Shown: positions 50,065 through 59,592 of the stretch, piece after piece | Layout: every line of letters starts with the position of its first letter | Position numbering within the stretch: the stretch's first letter is position 1 | Origin: Halegenticoccus tardaugens | GTDB lineage: Archaea > Halobacteriota > Halobacteria > Halobacteriales > Haloferacaceae | DNA length: 64,000 bases | Assembly: GCF_004116405.1 (NCBI RefSeq) | Contig: NZ_SDIC01000010.1 | Coordinates: 124,001 to 188,000 of the forward strand | Direction of reading: 5' to 3' | Notes under the pieces: model-generated | What the model was told of the DNA's origin: nothing | The model's database searches: none | What the model saw: only the letters and a program-made list of their open reading frames with translations | Program-made: the position numbers and the translations under genes

Positions 50065-50358
50065 TCAGTAGCCGTAGCGTTTGTGCGCCGCACCGATATC
50101 CACGATTTCGTGAACGCGCACCTCTTGGCGCTTCTCGCGGATCGTGTAGAACGCCGTCCACGTCCGAGAGATATGCATCCGGTACTGTTCGACGCCGTCG
50201 ACGGGAAGCTTCTCCTTGTCCCCACGACCACGCCCGGGGTATGGGTCGGCCGAAAGCCACCCGAGTTTTTCCTTCACCACTCGGCTCGTCTTCTCGTCCG
50301 CCGCCTCCAAGAACGCGAGTGCGTCGTCTCCGAGAAGGACCTGATAGTTAGAGCTCAT
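50065..50358 (-). CDS. relE: RelE/ParE-family toxin
   Basis: A 97-aa protein: YQVLLGDDALAFLEAADEKTSRVVKEKLGWLSADPYPGRGRGDKEKLPVDGVEQYRMHISRTWTAFYTIREKRQEVRVHEIVDIGAAHKRYGY. The pattern (strand, two helices, then R-MHISRTWTAFYTI strands, C-terminal HKRYGY) is the RelE mRNA-interferase fold. It overlaps the antitoxin gene by 11 bases. Complete. Confidence 0.92.
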   Translation of the reverse strand: MSSNYQVLLGDDALAFLEAADEKTSRVVKEKLGWLSADPYPGRGRGDKEKLPVDGVEQYRMHISRTWTAFYTIREKRQEVRVHEIVDIGAAHKRYGY

Positions 50359-50542
50359 CCAGTGGCGTCAACTCGTCGGCGTCCTTCTCGCTCACTTCGC
50401 GGGCCTTCTCGGCGAGTTCACGTCGGTTGCGCTCCCAGATGAGTTCCTGTAGCAGGTCGTCGTAGGTCTGTCCCGGTCCCTTGAGGCGGTGAAGCTCTTC
50501 GTGGGTGTCTTTGGTGACGGGGATTCTGTCCGTTGCTCCCAT
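50348..50542 (-). CDS. antitoxin of the RelE-type pair
   Basis: A 64-aa protein starting MGATDRIPVTKDTHEELHRL (ATG at 50542). It has a short ribbon-like N-terminus, GPGQTYDDLLQELIWERNRRELAEKAREV and an acidic tail (EKDADELTPLDEL). This is the haloarchaeal RHH-type antitoxin pattern (VTxxTxxxLxxLKxxGxTYDDLLxxL). It overlaps relE. Confidence 0.86.
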   Translation of the reverse strand: MGATDRIPVTKDTHEELHRLKGPGQTYDDLLQELIWERNRRELAEKAREVSEKDADELTPLDEL

Positions 50543-51025
50543 GCACGTCCTTACAGTCCGTGCAATAGTAAGCGTGTCGGCAGGCGTCAGTGGCACAGCT
50601 ACGCGTGTTTATCTCGAATTCCGGGACGAGACAGACCGCGACCATAATCATCGGCGCCTACACTATCGGCCTCAGCGCTGTCGGCGGTTACTTAGCGTGA
50701 GTCTGGCGGAGCGACGTCGTGAGGCCCGGCCGAGCAACCCCACTGACGAGGCGTTCTCAACGTCCGACTCCGTCCGGTAAGCGCCGACTCGTTGAGGTGG
50801 CCTTGTTGGAACTTTCAGGCGATGATAGGTTTCGGCGGGCGTGCTGAATACGGACGCGAATCTGGCATGAGATTTGACTCGATTTGTGACGGTAGTGATC
50901 GGTCAGCACAGGTCATCCTGGTAACAACCAAATATACGGAGTATCTTTCCTGCAATATGCCTGGGCAATGATCTACGCGGATGTTGACTTCTTGGATTCG
51001 CGTCCGCCACGCCCTCGTGTTACGA
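50543..51025. other. gene-less interval
   Basis: About 480 bases between the TA pair and the membrane protein gene. No convincing gene; an AT-rich stretch at 50930-50960 (CAAATATACGG) is not followed by a good start. Confidence 0.35.
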
Positions 51026-51622
51026 TCACTCATTACTGTGCCGAATGAGGTTCCCGAGAAGGGTATCGCCGAATGCGAGGACGAGGACTGCGCCGACGAT
51101 ATTGAAGACGAGATCGAGAAGCGTGTCGATCTTGCCATAGGAGACGAGTACCGGTTCGAGATTAACTTGGCGCGAGACGACGTGAGCAATGTACTCCACG
51201 ACTTCCCAGAGGACACCCATGGTAGCGACGCCGACAAGGACGCGCGGCCGCGGGTCTACGTCCAACCGCCGTGAAATCACGTGAATCAGTCCACCAATGA
51301 GCGTCGCCGAGTGCACGTGGGTGAGATGATCCCACCACCAGACGTCGTCGTACGGCCCGAGCATCCCGATGGTGTGCGTCAACATCGCCGTCTCCACGTA
51401 GATACGCTGCCACGATCGGAACTCGACGGTGCAACGCCTTTCCACAATAGCTGGCAGGTATGTTGCCCCGAGAGCGACGATCGCATTTACAATCGCACCT
51501 GGATTCCGTCGGCGTACTCCCTCGACAAAGACTGCAGCGATGCCTGTGCGAAGTCCATTCTCTGCCCACTCTGCGACGTCTGGCAGAGTAGTCCTGCCCT
51601 CAAAACTGGTCATGCCTCTCAT
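51026..51622 (-). CDS. YjdF/DUF2238-like membrane protein
   Basis: A 198-aa integral membrane protein with about five hydrophobic helices. The conserved stretch DDVWWWDHLTHVHSATLIGGLIHVI and the later GVLWEVVEYIAH...DTLLDLVFNIVGAVLVL fit the DUF2238 (YjdF) family, with the D-H-x-x-H and W-E-x-x-E-Y motifs that could bind a metal. Function of the family is unknown. A start at 51613 is also possible. Confidence 0.82.
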   Translation of the reverse strand: MRGMTSFEGRTTLPDVAEWAENGLRTGIAAVFVEGVRRRNPGAIVNAIVALGATYLPAIVERRCTVEFRSWQRIYVETAMLTHTIGMLGPYDDVWWWDHLTHVHSATLIGGLIHVISRRLDVDPRPRVLVGVATMGVLWEVVEYIAHVVSRQVNLEPVLVSYGKIDTLLDLVFNIVGAVLVLAFGDTLLGNLIRHSNE

Positions 51623-51666
51623 GATACGCTTAGAGTGTCGTGACTAACAAAGACAGGGGATTGGTT

Positions 51667-51713
51667 GTAAGCTACCCACGACTCAAGTCGTGGGCTTCCT
51701 CGCCCTGCAATCA
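51667..51713 (+). mobile_element. solo type II IS left end
   Basis: GTAAGCTACCCACGACTC with hairpin partner GTCGTGGG, then CTTCCTCGCCCTGCAATCACGTGA. No right end nearby. It sits 50 bases upstream of the transporter operon start and may influence that promoter. Confidence 0.65.
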
Positions 51714-51764
51714 CGTGAAGGTTTATTAACAAAGTTTAAGAAGCCCGCAGTGAACGCTGTATCT

Positions 51765-52751
51765 ATGCCGATACAACGACGCAAACTTCTCGCGATTGTG
51801 GGGGGAGGAACAGCAGCCGGCTTAGCTGGATGTTCAGGTATCCTTGGGGACGAAGGGAGTAATGGTAATAAAACTGGTAGTGGATCGAGTGGGTCAAGTG
51901 CCGAAATCCAGAGCGAAGAGTTGGTTCTGACAACGACGACCAGTACCTATGACACAGGACTGCTCGACGAGATCAATGCCGGTTTCAAGAACCGCTTCGG
52001 AACGCGTGTTAAGGCCATTGCACAGGGGACGGGTCAGGCGCTCCAGACAGCACGCAATGGCGACGCAGACGTGATCATGGTCCACTCACGGAGTCAGGAG
52101 GACGAGTTTCTGAACCAGGGTCACGGGATCAATCGCCGGGACCTGATGTTCAACGATTTCGTAATCGTCGGTCCCCCAGACGATCCGGCCGGCATCAAAG
52201 GCATGAAGGACGCCACAAAGGCGTTCGCGACAATCGCCAAATCCCAGGAAACGTTCGCCTCACGCGGCGACGATTCGGGGACTCACAGCGCCGAACTCGA
52301 GATCTGGGCGAAATCGGGGATCAAACCCGGTGGCAAGTGGTACCTCGAAACCGGCCAGGGCATGGGAGAGACGCTTAATCAAGCGAGTCAGCAAGGCGCG
52401 TACACCCTTTCGGATCGGGGGACGTTCATCTCCCAACAGAATCAGCTCGAACTTGAGATCCTCATTCAGGGACCGATCAAAGGAGGCCCCAAAATTCTTG
52501 AGAATCCTTATGGGATCATCGCGGCCAATCCGGCAGTCCACAAAAACAGCAACTATGACCTTGCTATGGCCTATATCGGTTTTGTTACCGGCCAAGAAGG
52601 GCAGAAAATCATCAAGAACTATAAGCTCAACGGCAAACAGCTGTTTTTCCCCCAGGCACTCTCCAAGGATCCGAACTACCAGCAGTACGTACCTGCAGGC
52701 TGGCAGCCTAGCGGAGATGCAGGCAAGACCAACGATACTACTGACACGTAA
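51765..52751 (+). CDS. tupA: tungstate ABC transporter, substrate-binding lipoprotein
   Basis: A 328-aa protein starting [23 protein letters not shown]: a Tat-type lipoprotein signal with the lipobox Cys at about 23 and a Gly/Ser-rich linker. The binding domain starts [22 protein letters not shown] and contains [35 protein letters not shown], the TupA pattern for tungstate capture. ATG at 51765 chosen because it starts the signal. First gene of tupABC; the stop overlaps the tupB start (TAATG). Confidence 0.93.
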   Translation: MPIQRRKLLAIVGGGTAAGLAGCSGILGDEGSNGNKTGSGSSGSSAEIQSEELVLTTTTSTYDTGLLDEINAGFKNRFGTRVKAIAQGTGQALQTARNGDADVIMVHSRSQEDEFLNQGHGINRRDLMFNDFVIVGPPDDPAGIKGMKDATKAFATIAKSQETFASRGDDSGTHSAELEIWAKSGIKPGGKWYLETGQGMGETLNQASQQGAYTLSDRGTFISQQNQLELEILIQGPIKGGPKILENPYGIIAANPAVHKNSNYDLAMAYIGFVTGQEGQKIIKNYKLNGKQLFFPQALSKDPNYQQYVPAGWQPSGDAGKTNDTTDT

Positions 52752-53458
52752 TGGCCATCGAGGGATTCACGCACGCGTTCATTGAGCTCCCTTTCACTGG
52801 CAGTTATATTACGAGCATCGTTCGGGTTTCACTATACGTGAGCTTGGTCGCTGTAACACTCTCGACGCTTTTCAGTCTTCCAGTGGCGATAACCATCGGG
52901 TTCACGGAGTTTCCTGGCAAAAGCCTCGTGACTGCTCTCATCAACACCGGAATGGGCTTCCCGAGCGTCGTCGTCGGCCTTCTCGTGCTCCTAGTGGTGT
53001 CGAATCAAGGGCCTCTCGGGTTTCTCGATCTTGTTTTCACGCCTGAAGCGATGATTATGGCTCAATTTGTGCTTGCAACACCTGTCATCATGGGCGTAAG
53101 CCTCGCGGCTGTCACGAGTGTGGAGCAAAATGTCCGAGATGCCGCTTACGTCATGGGAGGGACACGATTAGATGTCGCACTCGTCGTGATCAAAGAGGCT
53201 CGATTCGGGATCGCAACCGCCATTCTCGCCGGATTCGGGCGGGCAATAAGTGAAGTTGGATCGGTGTTGATCGTCGGAGGCAATATCGCCTACGCAAACG
53301 GCGAATCGTATACCCGGAACATCACGACGGCGATCCAGCTTGAAGCGCGCCAGGGCCGCTTCGATACTGCCATATTCCTCGGAGTGATTCTTGTCACAAT
53401 CGTGCTGATTGTCAACTGGCTTGTGGGCCGTCTCGGTGGAGGTGGACGAAGACAATGA
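52751..53458 (+). CDS. tupB: tungstate ABC transporter, permease
   Basis: A 235-aa inner-membrane permease with about five helices and the ABC coupling motif [30 protein letters not shown]. The spacing and the helix order [42 protein letters not shown] match TupB. Its end overlaps the tupC start by four bases. Confidence 0.93.
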   Translation: MAIEGFTHAFIELPFTGSYITSIVRVSLYVSLVAVTLSTLFSLPVAITIGFTEFPGKSLVTALINTGMGFPSVVVGLLVLLVVSNQGPLGFLDLVFTPEAMIMAQFVLATPVIMGVSLAAVTSVEQNVRDAAYVMGGTRLDVALVVIKEARFGIATAILAGFGRAISEVGSVLIVGGNIAYANGESYTRNITTAIQLEARQGRFDTAIFLGVILVTIVLIVNWLVGRLGGGGRRQ

Positions 53459-54228
53459 CGTCAGTTCTCGATGTTGAGGGGCTTCGACATGCCTATGATG
53501 AGTTAATATTCGACAATGTGTCGCTGGACGTCGATCGTGGCAAGATCCTCGCGATCATTGGCCCCTCAGGGGTCGGGAAATCCACACTGCTTCGACTGCT
53601 CGCGCTGTTTGAACGACCAGATGAGGGTGCCATCAGATACAACGGAACCGATGTCTGGAATCTTTCGGAAAGTCAACGACTCTCGATGCGTCGGAACGTC
53701 GGTATGGTGTTCCAAGAGCCGAGTCTATTCAATGCATCCGTCCAACAGAATGCCGAGTATGGACTTCACGTTCGCCAATCGTGGGGCGACCGATTCAAGC
53801 GAAACGCCGCCGAACTCGTTGGCACACGAAACGGGACAAGTGATGCCGCGCTCAAAGCACTCGATGTTGTTGGCCTCGAAGGAAAACGGCAGCAGAATGC
53901 ACGATCGCTGTCAGGTGGTGAGGCACAGCGAGTTGCCTTTGCTCGTGCACTTGCATACGATCCCGACGTCCTATTACTCGACGAACCATCATCGGACCTC
54001 GATCCACGCAACACAGCCGTCCTTGAGAACGCGATTACGGAGGCACGGAATCGACACATTGGAATCGTTATTGCGACTCATGATATGCATCAAGCAGAGC
54101 GGATCGCTGACCGGGTAGCAGTGTTACTTGGACAGCGGATCATCGAAATCGGGCCTACCGATCAAATATTCATACACCCACAAGATGAGCGTACTCAGAA
54201 ATTCATTGACGGTGAATTGATCTACTAG
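53455..54228 (+). CDS. tupC: tungstate ABC transporter, ATPase
   Basis: A 257-aa ABC ATPase. Walker [14 protein letters not shown]-loop: VFQEPSLFN; signature: [21 protein letters not shown]; Walker [15 protein letters not shown]-loop: VIATHDMHQ. Powers tungstate import with tupAB. Tungsten would serve tungstoenzymes (aldehyde:ferredoxin oxidoreductase family). No C-terminal regulatory domain. 10 bases after the stop an IS remnant begins. Confidence 0.95.
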   Translation: MTSVLDVEGLRHAYDELIFDNVSLDVDRGKILAIIGPSGVGKSTLLRLLALFERPDEGAIRYNGTDVWNLSESQRLSMRRNVGMVFQEPSLFNASVQQNAEYGLHVRQSWGDRFKRNAAELVGTRNGTSDAALKALDVVGLEGKRQQNARSLSGGEAQRVAFARALAYDPDVLLLDEPSSDLDPRNTAVLENAITEARNRHIGIVIATHDMHQAERIADRVAVLLGQRIIEIGPTDQIFIHPQDERTQKFIDGELIY

Positions 54229-54237
54229 GATGGACTA

Positions 54238-54720
54238 GTAAGTTACCCATGAGTGAAGTCATGGGCGTTCCCCCGCAAGGGGTTTCGGCCCACACTCCGT
54301 CCGCCGTCACAGGCGGGTTGTACGCACAGCGTTCGGACGGACGGAATTGTTCTATTCCGTTCGTCGTACTCTCGCCGGGGGTTTTGTCCGGCAAGGCACT
54401 GGCCCATGGAGAGGCACTGTCTCGTTCCTCGGTGGACCGCGATGGGCTGGCTCACACCGCTGTACTTCAGCGTGTTCTCGGGTGTTTCGCGGATGGCGAA
54501 TCCATCTCGGAGGGACACCGTCACCGTTCCGCTGTTCGGGGCCTACCTACGGAGGCCCGTACAACGCGTCCATTTTGGACCCCTTGCACTACCAATCCAC
54601 ATGATAGCATGACCGAAAAAGATCGCGAAACCTGTCAGAGAAACTCTATATCGTTTCCGAAAGACCATGTCGGTTCCCTCCCACGACTTCAGTCGTGGGT
54701 TTCCACCTTGAGGTCTCTAT
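54238..54720 (-). mobile_element. type II IS remnant
   Basis: Left terminus GTAAGTTACCCATGAGTG with stem CCCATGA/TCATGGG; inner 70 bases shared with 44290-44364 in reverse. Another end hairpin, TCCCACGACTTCAGTCGTGGG, lies at 54679-54700. No transposase gene. Between tupC and the ModE-like gene. Confidence 0.6.
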
Positions 54721-54746
54721 GACTCGTAGAAGTACTTCGGATTCAG

Positions 54747-55223
54747 CTTTAGCGGATAGCGCGGAGGCCCCTTCCTCAACCGCGAGCGAAGCGAGCGGTA
54801 GCGAGGGGAGGAGCGCGTTTCGCAACGGGTTAAGCCGGTGTACTGCCGATCCTGAGTTACTGCTCTCCCGGCACACGTCCGGGTGGGTAGGAGCCACCAG
54901 TAAACTGGCTCCTGTGGTGCGATCCCAACGCACCCTCTACTCGGGAACGACGACCGCGAATGGGTTCGATTCCCGTTCCCCGATTGGGGATAGAGCACGA
55001 GAATACCGGGAATTAAATCGGCGGGACAATCCACGGAACGGGTCCGGTAGGCGGGTCGCAGCAACAACTCCGACGCGTCGCCCGTCCGTGGACGGTAATA
55101 GGAAGCCGGGTCGCGTCCATGCATGGGGTCGCGGGGTACAATGTCGTTGCGGGAACGCCCCGCCCTCAAGGAGTGACCGACCGCCGCACGGCGGGAGGGA
55201 GCGAGTAGGACGGGGTAGTTTAC
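54747..55223 (+). mobile_element. type I IS derivative, internally deleted
   Basis: Left end region GCGCGGAGGCCCCTTCCTCAACC (54760); right end AGTAGGACGGGGTAGTTTAC (55223). About 475 bases, no open tnpB; contains GGCGGGACAATCC (55020), also present at 44204. Ends 22 bases before the ModE-like gene and so splits an expected tup-modE neighbourhood. Confidence 0.65.
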
Positions 55224-55245
55224 ATTATTCATTGATACAGTTCCC

Positions 55246-55959
55246 ATGACCGATGATCGTGGCGTTCAAGATTCATTTGAGACAAAATTAGCTGCTGGTG
55301 AGCTGGCTATTACTGCTCGCGATGTTGAACTCTTGCAGGCAATCAGCGCCCATGGATCGATTTATTCTGCAGCAGATGCGTTGGAGAGATCGTACTCTCA
55401 CGCTCAACGGCGTATCGTCGAACTCGAAGATACAATTGGACCGCTAGTTGAGCGACAGCGTGGTGGCGTAGAAGGGGGTGGAAGCACACTTACTCCGACT
55501 GCACGAGAACTCCTTCGTCGATTTAACCGACTGGAGACCGCCTTTTCGGGGCTGACAGACGCAGAAGTGACTGTTCTCGATGGCGAGGTTGTTGAACGGA
55601 CGGGCGAACTAGGTATTGTCGAAACAGCTGCAGGACGCTTTTATTCACTTATTGTTTCTGATACCAACGCTGTCGAAGTAGCGATTCAAGCGGACACGGT
55701 TACCCTCACTGCACCTGAGGATGCGCCACCAGCGGATGAAACAAGCGCACAAAACCACGTTTTGGGGGTTGTTCAGGAAATTAAAGAAGGTGAATCCATT
55801 GCTCAGGTGACCATCGATATCGGGGCTGAGACGCCACTAATAGCGATGATCACTATTTCAAGTTCTAAACAACTCGGATTATCACCCGGCCAAGAAACGG
55901 TGGCATCATTTAAGGCGACAGCAACGCGCGCAACCTCACGAGACATTAATTCATCTTGA
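55246..55959 (+). CDS. ModE-like molybdate/tungstate-responsive regulator
   Basis: A 237-aa protein with a LysR/ModE winged helix (VELLQAISAHGSIYSAADALERSYSHAQRRIVELEDTIGPLVERQRGGVEGGGSTLTPTARELLRRF) and a C-terminal TOBE-type domain (NHVLGVVQEIKEGESIAQVTIDIGAETPLIAMITISSSKQLGLSPGQETVASFKATATR) for binding tungstate or molybdate. It likely senses tungstate and controls tupABC. The stop codon TGA (55957-55959) is the first codon of an IS right end (TGACCTCCTCCC), so its native C-terminus is altered. Confidence 0.9.
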   Translation: MTDDRGVQDSFETKLAAGELAITARDVELLQAISAHGSIYSAADALERSYSHAQRRIVELEDTIGPLVERQRGGVEGGGSTLTPTARELLRRFNRLETAFSGLTDAEVTVLDGEVVERTGELGIVETAAGRFYSLIVSDTNAVEVAIQADTVTLTAPEDAPPADETSAQNHVLGVVQEIKEGESIAQVTIDIGAETPLIAMITISSSKQLGLSPGQETVASFKATATRATSRDINSS

Positions 55960-55997
55960 CCTCCTCCCACGACTCAAGTCGTGGGATGAATCGCCTG
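55957..55997 (-). mobile_element. solo type II IS right end
   Basis: TGACCTCCTCCCACGACTC with stem CCCACGAC/GTCGTGGG, then ATGAATCGCCTGAAATCCAG; the same 40 bases, diverged, occur at 62386-62430. No partner end nearby. Confidence 0.6.
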
Positions 55998-56004
55998 AAA
56001 TCCA

Positions 56005-56175
56005 GTGAACGGACGTACTGTGTTCGTGTTCGCCCACGACTTCACCGTCTTCGGCGGCTCGCTCGACGAAGTGTTTGCCGAGAAGGTGTGCAAAGTGATG
56101 GACCGTGCGCTCGAAACGGGCGCGCCCATCATCGGCCTGAACGACTCCGCAGGCGCGCCCATCATTCTTTCCGCC
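56005..56175 (+). pseudogene. fragment of an acyl-CoA carboxylase carboxyltransferase gene
   Basis: The frame [51 protein letters not shown] matches the conserved core of the acetyl/propionyl-CoA carboxylase beta subunit ([50 protein letters not shown]). Only about 55 residues remain; the frame then runs antisense into the HTH-10 gene. GGCGCGCCCATCAT occurs twice (56119 and 56152), perhaps from the rearrangement. Confidence 0.82.
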
Positions 56176-56854
56176 GACCAGGACCCCGGTCAGGCTGGTA
56201 GAGGTCGTGGTCTTGGCCCGTGGTATCCGTCACACGCTCAAGGAGTACGCGCAGTGCACGTCGGAGGCGTTCTGAGACCGCTTGCCCGGTGATATCGAGT
56301 TCGGCCGCAAGTTCATCCAGATCAGTCTGGCGGAGCACTGCAAAGTAGCCGCGCTGGTAGGCAAGTATCAACGCTTCATACTGCTCGTCGGTGAGGCCCA
56401 TGTTCCGTGTTGGGTCAGCGGCCTCCTTATACAGTGACTGATAGTCCACGTGTATGTGCTGCTCTGTAAGCGTGTCGTGCAACCGCGCTATCGTCGCTTT
56501 GTCCGGGGCACGTACACAGAACTCACACCCCGCTGCTGTCAGTGTAACCGTGAGAAACATGACCATCGGCTCGCTGCATAACAGCGTGAACAGTGGTGTC
56601 GCCTCATCTCCTTGAAAATTGATGGCGTAGAGACGCGGCTGCGCAGACGAAGAGACCGCGGTGATCTCACGAATATGTGCATCAGTTGCTGCGGCGGCTT
56701 CAAACCGCTTCAAAAAGTCTGTCTCTGCCCAAAACAGGAGAGGCGAGTCAGCGGTGACACAGTGGCTCGGCTCAAGGTGGAGTTCAAGATCAGGCACGTG
56801 CTCAAAGACCTCCTCACAAACCGTGTCCGACAAAGTCCCTCGTGCCGTGATCAT
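56162..56854 (-). CDS. HTH-10 (bacterio-opsin activator-type) transcription regulator
   Basis: A 230-aa protein. Sensor-like N-terminal domain ([36 protein letters not shown]...[10 protein letters not shown]), then HTH-10: [53 protein letters not shown]. The last 20 residues ([14 protein letters not shown]) overlap the carboxylase remnant and may be a replaced C-terminus. Related to 17384-18034 and 40566-41243. Confidence 0.88.
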   Translation of the reverse strand: MITARGTLSDTVCEEVFEHVPDLELHLEPSHCVTADSPLLFWAETDFLKRFEAAAATDAHIREITAVSSSAQPRLYAINFQGDEATPLFTLLCSEPMVMFLTVTLTAAGCEFCVRAPDKATIARLHDTLTEQHIHVDYQSLYKEAADPTRNMGLTDEQYEALILAYQRGYFAVLRQTDLDELAAELDITGQAVSERLRRALRVLLERVTDTTGQDHDLYQPDRGPGRRKE

Positions 56855-56975
56855 CAGTGCTTTGCCAACCCTCTCCGCTGCATCGAGTTAACATCTCGCA
56901 TTATTTACTATCACACCTATATTTGATGGGAACTAAGTATTTTTATACCGGGTATCCCCACGTAGAAGGAGAGGT

Positions 56976-57203
56976 ATGAGGGACTCACCGTCTGATGACG
57001 ACCGAGAGACCGAGGGTCACCAAGACGCTCCCACGCAACGGGGTTCAGACAGATTTCAGCTCCAATGCACCGCCTGTTCATTTGAGCGCAGCATTCAGCC
57101 ACAATTCTCGACGTACCTTGACGTCAGCGACGCCCACGCTAATGCTGAGGGCGAGGATCACCTCGTTGAATTCACGCGCGTCTCTTCGACCGCGTCGGAT
57201 TAA
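56976..57203 (+). CDS. 75-aa CxxC protein
   Basis: Acidic N-terminus, then FQLQCTACSFERSIQPQFSTYLDVSDAHANAEGEDHLVEFTRV. One CxxC and two His residues; relative of the 54-aa protein at 23698-23862. Upstream TATTTTTATACCGG at 56938 could be its promoter, about 25 bases from the ATG at 56976. Function unknown. Confidence 0.65.
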   Translation: MRDSPSDDDRETEGHQDAPTQRGSDRFQLQCTACSFERSIQPQFSTYLDVSDAHANAEGEDHLVEFTRVSSTASD

Positions 57204-57431
57204 TTATGTGTAACCCTACCCGCTCGGGGACTACCGAAGTGGCTTCGATGGTAGTCGGGTCGATGGCACGGCCTGTGTGCCACAAGCGGGGGTGTCCGCA
57301 TTCGCACGGACTGGCGTCGCCACGCGCTCACCGCCCCGACGTGGTTCGCACAAACCGGCAATAGACTCTCCGACGGGTCAGCGCGACCTGAACGAGGGAA
57401 TCCCACGAGTTTACTCGTGGGAGGATGTCAA
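57204..57431 (+). mobile_element. type II IS remnant with right end
   Basis: Ends AATCCCACGAGTTTACTCGTGGGAGGATGTCAA-like (57404-57431; stem CCCACGAG/CTCGTGGG, then AGGATGTCA). The start near 57210 is vague. Shares GGTCGATGGCACGGCC with 49757. No gene. Confidence 0.55.
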
Positions 57432-57781
57432 TAACCCACGAAGGGTGAAAAACCCCTCCACCATTTCCGCAGCAAGCGCGGACGTGAGCGCTCGTAGCTA
57501 TTGAATACCCAAGAATAGGAATGCATCGGAGATTGCGGTTCTCGCGCCGAACATACCCGCCACTGTTTCCGAAGCTCTCAACAGGAGGTCGAATACCACT
57601 CCCCTGCACCGAGAAATCGACGTCGCGATCGAAGAGATCGCCGAAGGTTTGGAGCTTCCCTGAACCGACCGCCGTTGCCGACCAGAGACGGAAAATCCCT
57701 GTGGCGCTCTCATCCCATACAACAGAGACAGAGACAGCGATAATCTCGTTTCCTTCCACGGGCTTTCGACGTCCCGTTTAC
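57432..57781. other. gene-less interval with a possible coding remnant
   Basis: A plus-strand frame ending at 57663 reads PATVSEALNRRSNTTPLHREIDVAIEEIAEGLELP, which has haloarchaeal coding character but no start and no recognised family. Otherwise nothing seen. Confidence 0.3.
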
Positions 57782-58128
57782 CTGAATTGCAGGCGGGTAA
57801 GGCCCTTCCTCACCGAGCGCCGAAGGGAGCGAGCAGGGTGGGGATACAGCGCCGTCTTTGGTGGTCTTACACGTACGATAGCTTGATATACTATCTCACG
57901 AAAGCGGTACGTGTGCGTGATAGTAGGAGGAATTGAAGCCCTCAAGGCCTCCCACGTACTGCGCAGTGCGGACACGTAGGCACGGGACAGGCCGAATCGA
58001 CGCCTTCGGAGACTGCGACCGCTGTGGATTCTCGGTGAATCTGCAAGTCGCGTCGGTGAACAAGGAAGCTCCCACCTCAAGAAGCGAGGGGTGGGTAACC
58101 CCGAGCGCCGTAGGTGGGAGTAGTTCAC
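57782..58128 (+). mobile_element. 347-bp internally deleted IS200/IS605 derivative (type I)
   Basis: Left end CTGAATTGCAGGCGGG preceded by TTTAC; right end GGTGGGAGTAGTTCAC (58128). Nearly the same sequence as 39143-39493 throughout, including the tnpB C-terminal remnant. Both copies face a convergent regulator gene with their right ends. Confidence 0.82.
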
Positions 58129-58511
58129 CCTCTTCGCTGCACTATGGCTGTATACGCAGCAAGTGGTAAGAGTAGCCCAAACGTCATACCTGTCCAGTCA
58201 GTAACCGAGAGGATCGTAAACGGTCCAACCTCAACGTATGAGCCGATGAGACTTATGAGGCCTGCCCCACTTACACCTGTATACACCCACCACGGAACCG
58301 CACTCTTCGCTGGCCGATCGATTCCATGGTGCTCTCTTTCTCTCTCAAGAACTTCCTCAGTGAGCTCGGATAAATGGAGTTCACCGTCGGCGTCTGCGAG
58401 GGCTTCGATCACTGCCCGCGACCGCTCGTCGTCTAAGATTTCCGAAAGCGTCTCTCCCTGTGCATCTGGTTCGTGCTCCCTTTTACAGGCGAATTCTTGG
58501 TGGCCAGTCAT
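58125..58511 (-). CDS. short DUF7344-like HTH protein with two membrane helices
   Basis: A 128-aa paralogue of 37547-37939: LSEILDDERSRAVIEALADADGELHLSELTEEVLERERE, then VPWWVYTGVSGAGLISLIGSYVEVG and FTILSVTDWTGMTFGLLLPLAAYTAI. Its TGA stop (58125-58127) comes from the IS right end (GTGAACTACTCCC on the minus strand), and the tail VQRRG is shorter than SRRRNRTWS in the paralogue, so the last residues were probably lost by the insertion. Confidence 0.82.
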   Translation of the reverse strand: MTGHQEFACKREHEPDAQGETLSEILDDERSRAVIEALADADGELHLSELTEEVLEREREHHGIDRPAKSAVPWWVYTGVSGAGLISLIGSYVEVGPFTILSVTDWTGMTFGLLLPLAAYTAIVQRRG

Positions 58512-58815
58512 CTTACCCTCCCACTCCGCCTGCCTGTCTAACCCATAAGTGTCGACTGCAACGCGTCCTGTGCCCGGAATGGTTCGAAAGATGATGTATT
58601 TGCTCTTGAATAGTCATAGGGTGCCTCTCCCCCGTGCCAGAGGGTTGCTGATCGATCAGGAATCACCTGTGCTCAATCGTGCCTATCGCATGCTCTACCG
58701 TCGTCGAGTTAAGTCTGGTGTGACAACGCAAGTAACAACGGCACACATCGACTTGAGAGACTGCCACGCGTCCCACAAAGCCGTGACTACACAGAAAACT
58801 GGCATGGGTGCTTGC
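58512..58815. other. gene-less interval between the DUF7344-like and TrmB-family genes
   Basis: About 300 bases. GGTGCCTCTCCC at 58619 aligns with the motif at 38048 and lies at the same distance upstream of the paralogous gene. No other element seen. Confidence 0.4.
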
Positions 58816-59592
58816 TCACCCCTCCGTGTTGAGCCACAGGTCTATCATCGGTTGGAAAGCTGCAACGAGAACATTCCGTCGTTCCGTACACCAGAGCCCA
58901 GATAGCTCTCCGTTCGCGGTTTCAGGAGATACAATGAAGACCGACGCCTGGTCAATCATCAGAAGAAACTTGATGTCGGCATCAGCCCACACGCCAACGG
59001 AGGGAATGACGGTCGCGCCATCGAGTTCCTCACTCTCTACCGTATCGAGACCACCAAGAACGACCTCCACATCCTGGTCGAGCTCTGTGCCAAGCGGCTC
59101 AATGATTGCGCTCGGAAGATCTCCATCAATGGCGATGAAGACGATCCGTTCATCGGCGCTTTGAATCAGGTTGCCCATCCGGTCGTAAATTGCGTCTCTT
59201 CCAGTCACAACCCAGAGACCGTCGACTTGGTGTGTAGCTTCGGCTGGCGGCAGGGCAGAGAGGATGTCGAAGAGTTCGGTAACGGAGCGCTGGTACTCTC
59301 GTTCGAACTTTTGCCGGGTGAGTTGCTTTGAGGCAGGATAATACTCTCGTGGATTTGAGTGGCGAATCTCTACGAGCCCATGTTCTTTGAGTTCTTCGAC
59401 CACATCGTACACTTTCGTCCGTGGGACTGACGAAGCATCACTCACTTCTCGAGCGGTTCCACCACCAAGACGATAGAGAGCTAAGAACGTCCGGGCAGCA
59501 TACTCCGTCATTCCCAGTTTACCGAGCAAGGAGATGCCCCGACTGATTGCAGCGTCAATATCGTCCTCTCGGTCAGGGCTATTCTCAGTCAT
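58816..59592 (-). CDS. TrmB-family transcription regulator
   Basis: A 258-aa protein starting MTENSPDREDDIDAAISRGI (ATG at 59592). TrmB HTH: LGMTEYAARTFLALYRLGGGTAREVSDASSVPRTKVYDVVEELKEHGLVEIRHSNPREYYPAS; helical linker; C-terminal effector-like domain (DERIVFIAIDGDLPSAIIEPLGTELDQDVEVVLGG). Diverged paralogue of 41794-42627. Confidence 0.9.
   Translation of the reverse strand: MTENSPDREDDIDAAISRGISLLGKLGMTEYAARTFLALYRLGGGTAREVSDASSVPRTKVYDVVEELKEHGLVEIRHSNPREYYPASKQLTRQKFEREYQRSVTELFDILSALPPAEATHQVDGLWVVTGRDAIYDRMGNLIQSADERIVFIAIDGDLPSAIIEPLGTELDQDVEVVLGGLDTVESEELDGATVIPSVGVWADADIKFLLMIDQASVFIVSPETANGELSGLWCTERRNVLVAAFQPMIDLWLNTEG

Noticed and set aside
54900-55030. Possible tRNA 3' half (GGTTCGATTCCC-like sequence near 54963)
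   Set aside because: GGGTTCGATTCCCGTTCCC resembles a T-arm, but no acceptor, D or anticodon arm of correct spacing could be built around it, and it lies inside an IS derivative. A tRNAscan-type search would decide; a score for a full tRNA would overturn this.
57498-57886. Overlapping frames between the type II and type I remnants
   Set aside because: No frame has a plausible start plus haloarchaeal composition over its whole length; only a short acidic tail ending at 57663 looks gene-like.
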